Origin: Pseudomonas baltica
GTDB lineage: Bacteria; Pseudomonadota; Gammaproteobacteria; Pseudomonadales; Pseudomonadaceae
NCBI RefSeq assembly: GCF_031880315.1
Contig: NZ_CP134771.1
Coordinates: forward strand, 248,001-312,000
Direction of reading: 5' to 3'
DNA length: 64,000 nt
Position 1 is the stretch's first letter; every line of letters starts with the position of its first letter. The position numbers and the translations under genes are program-made. The notes beneath the pieces were generated by a model. That model did no database searches and had not been told where the DNA came from. It was given only the letters and a program-made list of their open reading frames with translations. Shown here piece after piece: positions 57,039 through 62,971 of the stretch.

Positions 57039-57470
57039 TTAGTACGTGCGAATACTTCCCCCACTTGATACGACCCCAAATTCATCGGTGCCAGGGTTGT
57101 AGCGTACGATATCTCCATTAGGTCTTGCTTTTTCAAGCACGCCCGCAGGCTTCGGGGCTGTTAAGAACTTATCAGCTTGTGCTTGGTACTCAAGCTTATT
57201 TTTCGCGCCAAAGTCACTGCCATGACGTGCAAACTGGTCATCAAGCTTGGCTTGGTCGGCAAAATTCGCTCCGCTTCCTGTCGCTTTTGCACCAACGACA
57301 TCCGCCCCTACACCACGATCGGAACTATTATACTCCTTCCAACCCGGATGATAAGGGTCTGCCTTCATCTCGGGCGAAACCGTGACGGTTTTCCCCGCTC
57401 CGCTCTTCGCCCAAAGCGCACCAATCCCTGCTGCGGCCGTACCAGCGACCGCAGCAATGGCGCCTGGGGT
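57039..57470 (-). pseudogene. Toxin tip of module 8 with premature stop
   Basis: The fragment starts right after a terminator and carries the long CdiA linker (IGALWAKSGAGKTVTVSPEM, KADPYHPGWKEYNSSDRGVG, ADVVGAK), then the toxin FARHGSDFGAKNKLEYQAQA, DKFLTAPKPAGVLEKARPNG, TDEFGVVSSGGSIRTY. The frame then hits TAA where related tips I recall read on as FKP; the following bases still encode KPNPAVHGKGSN. The loss of the extreme C-terminus may inactivate it. I know this tip from other polymorphic toxins but cannot name its biochemical activity from sequence. Confidence 0.7.
57293..57468 (-). repeat. Direct repeat of the CdiA linker region (copy in module 8)
   Basis: About 175 bp nearly identical to 63406-63583 in cdiA, encoding from GAIAAVAG to VGAK. 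A shorter copy (about 93 bp) is at 60568-60660. The three repeats share orientation, so homologous recombination between them could move an orphan tip onto cdiA. Confidence 0.88.
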
Positions 57471-57471
57471 G

Positions 57472-57496
57472 CAAAAACACCGGCCAAGGCCGGTGT
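57472..57496 (-). terminator. Repeated array terminator T1
   Basis: On the minus strand ACACCGGCCTTGGCCGGTGT is followed by TTTTGC. It lies after the module 7 immunity gene. Near-identical copies are at 59691-59715 and 60993-61017. Confidence 0.8.
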
Positions 57497-57530
57497 AGAT
57501 AGTGCCTGATCAAAATAGGTATATTGAAAA

Positions 57531-57761
57531 TTACATCCGTCGAATATCAGATAAAAATTCATGAAACTCGTTTTCTGCCATCTCAAACTCTGGCCCTTCG
57601 ACCATTGCCATTAGTGACAACAACGCAGTATCTAAATTCTTCGTGAGAGAAAAATTCGGATCTTGATAAATTTTAAGCGCCTCTTTTGCTATCTTAAAAA
57701 TATCAAACCCATCAGCAGCTATTCTTCCAAGCCTATCAGCCACCAAGTCTTCCATACTCAT
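57531..57761 (-). CDS. Immunity protein of CDI module 7
   Basis: 76 residues, helical: MSMEDLVADRLGRIAADGFD, IFKIAKEALKIYQDPNFSLT, ending FLSDIRRM. ATG 57761 overlaps the stop of the decayed toxin (ATGA). No domain recognised. The open frame is kept although the toxin has several stops. Confidence 0.6.
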   Translation of the reverse strand: MSMEDLVADRLGRIAADGFDIFKIAKEALKIYQDPNFSLTKNLDTALLSLMAMVEGPEFEMAENEFHEFLSDIRRM

Positions 57762-58294
57762 AGCTGCTCCCAACTCTTTAGCTCTGCTCCGGTCGGAGGG
57801 CGGTGTTGAGCATCAACCGACTGCCCATTAATACTTTTCAGGTGGACACGAATTATTTCTCCTGAATGGTCGTAGCTCTCCATCCACTGCCTCGTACTGC
57901 CCGTTCTAGAATCAAACTCCGTGGCGAAATAAGCACCTCAAGTCGGTCCTGCTGTCCTAGCATGAACCTCGTGTGTGTAGTAACGAATGCGACAATCAGG
58001 AATGTTCTAGTAATCGCTGCTGTTCCTTGAGCCTTTTGTAGTCCTGATAGTTTGCCCCCCTTCTATAGTCAACGACGCGGAGGGCTGCCCTGTGGACGTT
58101 GAAGATGCATAGAATCGATAGGACTTCTCTCCATTAGTTAACACAGTAACTGAGCCATCCTGAGAAATTGTCTTTTTATAACCATTAGAATCAAGGGTCT
58201 TTATAGCGCGGCCCTAAGTAATGTTGGCCTCTATCTGCCCCGCACTATTCCGCGTAACTTTCGGCAAAAACTCAATCGATGTTGCTTTTGCACT
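57758..58294 (-). pseudogene. Toxin tip of module 7, three in-frame stops
   Basis: It starts at the shared word (AGTGCAAAAG): AKATSIEFLPKVTRNSAGQI, then TAG; later SYRFYASSTSTGQPSASLTI, TAG again, RIRYYTHEVHARTAG, TGA, and finally GAYFATEFDSRTGSTRQWME to GAELKSWEQL and stop. One frame carries the whole protein, interrupted by three nonsense codons. Family not recognised. Confidence 0.7.
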
Positions 58295-58326
58295 TTATCG
58301 CATTCTAAATAACACCTTGAACCTTG

Positions 58327-58788
58327 TTAATTTAAGTCTGGCCATTGTAAAAGATGATTGCCTATTGATGCAATTAAGAAGCTTGAAAAGCCATCCCAAG
58401 TTTTAGTCATCGAATTCTGGCCTTCAAAAAACTGAAATACTGGCGGATCGTCAGAAATCGGTAGGAAATAATTAATTTCATATCCTTGATGCATGCAGAA
58501 TACCTTAGCATCCGTAGGCAGCAAATCGGACAGACCTAACTCATCAAGCAACTCATCCGCCTCAACCTTTAGGCTAAGTAATCTCGGATAAAATATATCA
58601 ACACCACAAAAAATCTTACCAGCCGAACGCCCCGCAATCGTCAAAAACTCACGATATGCCAAAGGAACTTTACAACCAAAATTTTGCTCGATTGATGCAA
58701 TCTCCACTTCTGAGCAACCAACAAGAGTAGAATTTAAAATTACTCCCCGCAGCACTAACTCATGAAAAATGTCCCGAACGTTTTTCAT
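58327..58788 (-). CDS. SUKH (SMI1/KNR4) immunity protein, module 6
   Basis: 153 residues. VGCSEVEIASIEQNFGCKVP then LAYREFLTIAGRSAG is the SMI1/KNR4 signature of SUKH immunity proteins, which often pair with nucleic-acid deaminase or nuclease tips. ATG 58788 overlaps the toxin's stop (ATGA), consistent with coupling. Intact. Confidence 0.85.
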   Translation of the reverse strand: MKNVRDIFHELVLRGVILNSTLVGCSEVEIASIEQNFGCKVPLAYREFLTIAGRSAGKIFCGVDIFYPRLLSLKVEADELLDELGLSDLLPTDAKVFCMHQGYEINYFLPISDDPPVFQFFEGQNSMTKTWDGFSSFLIASIGNHLLQWPDLN

Positions 58789-59199
58789 CTTGGCTTTCCT
58801 GTTTCTACGTTAACAATCACACCGGGGAACCTTTGTTGAAACTGACTTATAACCCCGCTGCACGAAACGCAAACTGGGAGGTCTGAGTAAATATTTACGA
58901 CCCCTTGTGACGAGGGGGTTAGCTTATCTGCCAAACTCGACAATTTTTATACTCTGAGTCCATTATCCTTGGATCTTTACCAGTTTGTATTGTGTCGAAG
59001 ACCTGTTTTTCAGGGACATCGACCGTTCCAAGGCGCTTCGCTAGCCCGCTTACCCCTACAAGCTCAGCGCTTTGTCCATCAATTGAATACTCAGCAACAG
59101 CAATATTCCTACCGCTACCAACGTTTAGCTCCCAGCGAACTTACATCGCACGTTCAGATAATCTTGCTATTCATAGGCGGCGGCGGCCTCTTTTGCACA
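58785..59199 (-). pseudogene. Nucleic-acid deaminase toxin tip, module 6, broken
   Basis: It begins at a variant of the shared word (TGTGCAAAAG). After stops it reads VRWELNVGSGRNIAVAEYSI, DGQSAELVGVSGLAKRLG, DPRIMDSEYK, then shifts frame to LSSLADKLTPSSQGVVNIYS, DLPVCVSCSGVISQFQQRFP and VETGKPR. The SGRNIAVAEY strand, an acidic DSEYK strand and the PVCVSC zinc motif fit the bacterial-toxin deaminase fold. At least two nonsense codons and one frameshift are present. Confidence 0.75.
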
Positions 59200-59210
59200 A
59201 GTGGCTTAAG

Positions 59211-59585
59211 CTATTTTTCCAGCAGATCCTCGACCGTAAGCCTATCAATTTCTCTGAAGACTACTTCTATCTCGTGCCCTTGGTCACCAACCCAATTAGA
59301 GACCGCGTCACGTAAAATCTCAAGGTATACCTGTAGATCATCTCTTGGCAATTCTGGAAGAGTCACATGTACAAGGACGATTTTGTGGCATGGAATCCAG
59401 CTAAGATCTCTTAAGCAATCGTATAAGGCATCCCAGTTAAATCCAAAATACCCTGGCAACCAAAGTAGGTAATACAGCGCTCTTATCAATTCCTCTGCAA
59501 TCCCAATGGACGGGTCAATCCGCACATAAAAAACCTCGGCCGCGTCATATGAAGGCGGGATGTCCACAAACTTGAATGGCAACAT
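59211..59585 (-). CDS. Barstar-family RNase inhibitor, module 5 immunity
   Basis: 124 residues. ALYYLLWLPGYFGFNWDALY then DCLRDLSWIP is the barstar signature (the helix that plugs the barnase active site). DDLQVYLEILRDAVSNWV follows. ATG 59585. Its cognate barnase-type toxin survives only as a C-terminal stub immediately upstream. Intact, cytoplasmic. Confidence 0.9.
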   Translation of the reverse strand: MLPFKFVDIPPSYDAAEVFYVRIDPSIGIAEELIRALYYLLWLPGYFGFNWDALYDCLRDLSWIPCHKIVLVHVTLPELPRDDLQVYLEILRDAVSNWVGDQGHEIEVVFREIDRLTVEDLLEK

Positions 59586-59595
59586 TTTCGACAGG

Positions 59596-59690
59596 CCTCA
59601 ATTTTTATCGGGATGAAGGTTTTGTAGTGGTCAGCTGTGTAATACATTTCGCCGCCTTTTCCTACGACGATTCGGGTACATATAAGGTGC
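59596..59690 (-). pseudogene. C-terminal stub of a barnase-type RNase toxin, module 5
   Basis: About 28 residues, RIVVGKGGEMYYTADHYKTF then IPIK, match the end of microbial RNases of the barnase family, including the catalytic His in DHYKTF. Everything upstream is replaced by an array terminator, so only the last strand remains. Confidence 0.8.
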
Positions 59691-59715
59691 AAAAACACCG
59701 GCACAAGGCCGGTGT
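59691..59715 (-). terminator. Repeated array terminator T2
   Basis: ACACCGGC-CTTGT-GCCGGTGT followed by TTTTTGCACC on the minus strand, after the module 4 immunity gene. Confidence 0.8.
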
Positions 59716-59749
59716 CGAAAGTGTCAGATCAAGTTGAAACTTCTACAAC

Positions 59750-60208
59750 TCACCAAACCTCATGGGTCTCGGCTCTGTAATTCTTTTCAATACGCTCAAC
59801 AAGCAATGGCGCACTGATAATTCCTCTTGTGGAATGCTTCAGTTCTTCCGAGCTAATCTCTCTCTCCAGCCGAAGCGCTTCGCTTCCATTCCATAGCCAA
59901 ATAGAGCCTCCCGGCCCGCCATTCCTGGAACGGAACGTAGGAAACACTTGTAACTTTTCGGGAACCGGAACATTTGCCACAACGGATAGAAGGCCCTGAT
60001 TTACCGCACTTTGAACAACAAAAAATGCGGAAAATTGTGGTTCACCATCAACAACAACCGAAAAATCTTTTGGTTTTTCATTATGAAACCCGGGGAAAAT
60101 ACGTATTAAAAAACCAAATTCCGGATGCTTATGAGTAACCTGGGCATATGCGACACCCTGCGAGGTTAACACCTGCAAAATGTCGCCCAGCTTTACCTTC
60201 TTAGCCAT
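59750..60208 (-). CDS. Immunity protein of module 4 (Imm26-like)
   Basis: 152 residues. MAKKVKLGDILQVLTSQGVA, YAQVTHKHPEFGFLIRIFPG, FSAFFVVQSAVNQGLLSVVA then VPVPEKLQVFPTFRSRNG resembles the Imm26 family. Its ATG follows directly on the toxin's TAA (TAAATG), so translation is coupled. Intact, with an intact toxin tip. Confidence 0.75.
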   Translation of the reverse strand: MAKKVKLGDILQVLTSQGVAYAQVTHKHPEFGFLIRIFPGFHNEKPKDFSVVVDGEPQFSAFFVVQSAVNQGLLSVVANVPVPEKLQVFPTFRSRNGGPGGSIWLWNGSEALRLEREISSEELKHSTRGIISAPLLVERIEKNYRAETHEVW

Positions 60209-60660
60209 TTAAAATCCTTCATATCCAGCTCTTTTCAGCAGCTCGGCGCCGCGAATCAAACCCTGCTCATAATTAGTCGGGTTTTTGACAGACGATATAG
60301 AGTTAATCTTATTGATCAACGTGCCGCCATCTTTACCAAGGCCATGGTAGTCGATCAGTGTTTGCTCTACTGCCCGTGCGTCAGCACGTGAAAGGTTCTG
60401 TAAACCCTCTATTCTGTCAATCGTGATGCCTTTTTCTCTGAGGTGAGCTTGACCGCGCTTAGCTATGTCGTCGGTTATTCCGACATAACGAGTCACGCCA
60501 TCAACAACACAGTTATAAACACAGGTCTTTCCACCTATAGAGGCAACTTCACCTGCGCCTTTTGCCCCAACAACATCCGCCCCTACCCCACGATCGGAGC
60601 CATTATACTCCTTCCAACCCGGATGATAAGGGTCTGCCTTCATCTCGGGCGAAATCGTCA
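60209..60660 (-). CDS. GIY-YIG nuclease toxin tip, module 4 (no proper start)
   Basis: Open frame with the CdiA linker (VTISPEMKADPYHPGWKEYN, GSDRGVGADVVGAK) followed by a GIY-YIG-type domain: CVYNCVVDGVTRYVGITDDI (the two Tyr strands), KRGQAHLREKGITIDRIEGL, SRADARAVEQTLIDYHGLG (catalytic Glu) and INKINSISSVKN. Intact to its stop. Upstream it is fused out of frame to a CdiA repeat fragment, and the only ATGs available (60688, 60678) lack ribosome sites, so it is probably a silent cassette. Confidence 0.8.
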
Positions 60661-60663
60661 CCC

Positions 60664-60983
60664 CCACGCACCACAACATTCCCCGCACCTACCGTCGCGC
60701 GGACGATCTGCTGGCGATCCTTGTCGTACTTGTAACCCGAGGCACTCCAGCCGGCTTCGCCGGTTTTACCCTTGCCGACCTGACTGCTGTCCTGCTGGGC
60801 GCTCGCGCCACCAGTGGCATAGCTCCCGCCAACATTCAGGTAATAGGCGTGCTCGGTATCCTTGCCCGCGATATCGCTGAAGCCCAGCGTGCCGGTATCG
60901 AGCAACAGCTTCCCGGCATCCGATGCGATCAATGCTCCATCAAGCTGGGTGTGATCCTGGAAAAGAGTGCAATCAGGGTACAT
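60664..60983 (-). pseudogene. Internal fragment of a CdiA filamentous-haemagglutinin repeat
   Basis: FQDHTQLDGALIASDAGKLL, LDTGTLGFSDIAGKDTEHAY, YLNVGGSYATGG and SASGYKYDKDRQQIVRATVG are typical of the FHA-like repeat region preceding CdiA pretoxin domains. The fragment starts right after terminator T3 and is fused, one frame out, to the module 4 linker. So a piece of a whole cdiA 3' region, not just a tip, was once copied here with an internal deletion. Confidence 0.8.
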
Positions 60984-60992
60984 ATAGGGTGC

Positions 60993-61017
60993 AAAAACAC
61001 CGGCGCAAGGCCGGTGT
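60993..61017 (-). terminator. Repeated array terminator T3
   Basis: ACACCGGC-CTTGC-GCCGGTGT followed by TTTTTGCACC on the minus strand, downstream of the module 3 immunity gene. Confidence 0.8.
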
Positions 61018-61076
61018 CAGTGTGATACAAACTCATTGCATGTCAGTAAAATCTGGGGCTTTTACTGATGAGCAAA

Positions 61077-61337
61077 CTACTCCTCGATCAACCCCAGCGC
61101 TTCGCCCAAGCTTTCCACAAACTCTGCCTGCTCATCTGAATACTCTATTGCGATGCTTTTAAACTGTGAGCACAAAGATGATTTAGATTCCAAGTCCATC
61201 ATTTGCAATGTCGAAGCTAATTGTTCAAGCCCCTGCATTGCAGCATCTGGATTTAATGCATCATCCCCCGAAAACTCAAGAAATATAGCAAGCTCAACAA
61301 TGGCTCGCGCAACGTGCTTATTGATTTCCTGGCTCAC
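61077..61337 (-). CDS. Immunity protein of CDI module 3
   Basis: 86 residues, acidic and helical: MSQEINKHVARAIVELAIFL, ending EFVESLGEALGLIEE. GTG 61337 overlaps the end of the toxin tip by 20 bp (AAGGTGATTC upstream is a fair ribosome site). No family recognised. Intact although its toxin has a nonsense codon. Confidence 0.65.
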   Translation of the reverse strand: MSQEINKHVARAIVELAIFLEFSGDDALNPDAAMQGLEQLASTLQMMDLESKSSLCSQFKSIAIEYSDEQAEFVESLGEALGLIEE

Positions 61338-61755
61338 GAATCACCTTCACTGAAATATTTTTAATGCCCAGCTCATCAAACATTTTCTGAGCTCTATTTG
61401 CTTGAGCCTGTGTAGGTACTTCCCAGCGCGCAGTTAAAGCATTCTGACTTAACACGTCAGACTGCCTAAGCGCCTGGTCCTTCTATTTGCTCGTCGTTAC
61501 AACCGAAATCTTGCGATCAACTAAAACTTCACCATCCACACCATCGAATTTAACCAACCTTATTGATCCATCCGGCATTGTTCTTTCTAGCGCAGGAGCT
61601 TGGCCAGATTGGGTTGCAGGATTGGAGCGAGCACCCGTTGCTGAGTCATTGTAATCACGGGCACGCGAACTCATACCTGCATTCTCATCAACCCACTTGA
61701 CCTTAGTTGACGCAAGATCATCTACCTTACCGGCAGCGCCAGTTGCTTTTGCACC
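61318..61755 (-). pseudogene. Restriction-endonuclease-like toxin tip, module 3, with in-frame TAG
   Basis: From the shared word: GAKATGAAGKVDDLASTKVK, then ERTMPDGSIRLVKFDGVDGE, VLVDRKISVVTTSK, TAG (61483-61485), and on in the same frame KDQALRQSDVLSQNALTARW, TQAQANRAQKMFDELGIKN to EPGNQ. The FDG...VLVDRKIS segment resembles the D-x(n)-(D/E)xK core of REase-fold toxins. A single nonsense codon separates catalytic core from C-terminus. Confidence 0.75.
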
Positions 61756-61761
61756 AACAAA

Positions 61762-62160
61762 TTATGAAGCAAACAAACAGCCGTTTTCGTCCACCCAAAT
61801 GATGCCTGGCACTTCATAAAAATACAGTGTGAGTGCTTCGTCACTTTCACTCACAACACCTTCCGGCCACTTATCTTTCAAGTAAGACACGATCTGCTTC
61901 GCATCCAAACTCCAGTGAGACTCTTCATCATTAATCGAAAACCTGGGGTGCGGATTATCCGAAGAAATATAGCAATCCGCATTTGGCGCGATAAATTTTA
62001 TTTTTCCGGTAACAAGCAGATATTCGATCACAGAAAAAAAAGCATCTTTTTGCTGAGAGAACGATAGCTCAGGATTCCATGAACCAATGGCGCTGAAAAG
62101 TGCCGATATCCACAGACCAAATGAATCACGCACTATTTCTTCAACAAACTTAGTATCCAT
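61762..62160 (-). CDS. Immunity protein of module 2 (DUF596-like)
   Basis: 132 residues. LSFSQQKDAFFSVIEYLLVT then GKIKFIAPNADCY, and YFYEVPGIIWVDENG near the end, resemble DUF596 proteins found beside polymorphic toxins. ATG 62160 overlaps the toxin stop (TAATG). Intact. Confidence 0.7.
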   Translation of the reverse strand: MDTKFVEEIVRDSFGLWISALFSAIGSWNPELSFSQQKDAFFSVIEYLLVTGKIKFIAPNADCYISSDNPHPRFSINDEESHWSLDAKQIVSYLKDKWPEGVVSESDEALTLYFYEVPGIIWVDENGCLFAS

Positions 62161-62549
62161 TATGGATTTCCAATCAGGAATTTTATTTCTGGATTATACG
62201 TCGTGCCTGTGGCGGCTTTAGGCACATCGATAGTCCAGGCTGGACCAGTCTGACCAGATGAAGAGGAAAAATTCCGAAGCGTGAAATTTCCTTCAGGCGT
62301 ATTAACAACATATATATCCCCTTTCCCAGGAATAGTACGAGGAGAAGGCAAGCCTGTCGAGCCTGTCAATTCCGAAAAATACTGCTTAACTTCCACATCT
62401 GTTGCACCAGAAAATATTTTTGCATTTCCTGTGTTTGGAACCTCAATGAGCGAGCGGTCTCCAATTTGAATACCGCTCCTAGTACTGGAAGAGCTAAACA
62501 GCTCCGTTATTTCGGTACTGCGGGTTATGCTTGGAATGCCTTTTGCACC
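62160..62549 (-). pseudogene. Orphan CdiA toxin tip, module 2 (open frame, no start)
   Basis: 129 codons open from the shared GGTGCAAAAG word: GAKGIPSITRSTEITELFSS, VEVKQYFSELTGSTGLPSPR, GKGDIYVVNTPEGNFTLRNF, SGQTGPAWTIDVPKAATGTT. No lesion, but no upstream CdiA sequence or start codon. Activity not recognised. Its immunity gene follows with a one-base overlap. Confidence 0.7.
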
Positions 62550-62555
62550 AACTCA

Positions 62556-62960
62556 TCAACTGTCGCTCTGATTCAAAATCTTTACCTCGCGCCAGTAAAT
62601 ATTTTCTGGTAAAGGCTGATTCTGATTGAATCGGGAGAAAACTTCGATCACATCGTCAATATTAAACCACTCATCTTTCTTTAATTGAACACGCCCTGCA
62701 CCAAACGACAGCAAGCTCCCATCTTCAAAGTTCGTGCTAGAATTTGAATGATATCCTCTAAACAGAGCTTTACTTTTTGCGTCATATCTTTCAATAAAGC
62801 AAGTGAATCTGCCTCCTGCCACTTGCACATAATTACCGTCGTCGTCAGTTATGCATGCGTATGAGCTTGGACCGTAGCTTTTTAATTTTTTTAACACTTT
62901 TACAAGCTGCGCCTGGTTGACGTCAATTAATACGGGACTATTTTCGGCTTCGAGCTTCAT
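62556..62960 (-). CDS. cdiI: CdiI immunity protein of the cdiA-linked module 1
   Basis: About 134 residues: MKLEAENSPVLIDVNQAQLV, KVLKKLKSYGPSSYACITDD, GRFTCFIERYDAKSKALF. ATG 62960 has AAGGTGAGG just upstream; GTG 62975 (overlapping the cdiA stop as GTGA) is an alternative. It should neutralise the nuclease tip of the adjacent CdiA. No named family recognised. Confidence 0.75.
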   Translation of the reverse strand: MKLEAENSPVLIDVNQAQLVKVLKKLKSYGPSSYACITDDDGNYVQVAGGRFTCFIERYDAKSKALFRGYHSNSSTNFEDGSLLSFGAGRVQLKKDEWFNIDDVIEVFSRFNQNQPLPENIYWREVKILNQSDS

Positions 62961-62971
62961 ATTCCTCACCT

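Noticed and set aside
57472-61017. The three repeated hairpins as a CRISPR array
   Set aside because: Only three copies, kilobases apart, with a terminator T-tract and no regular spacers.
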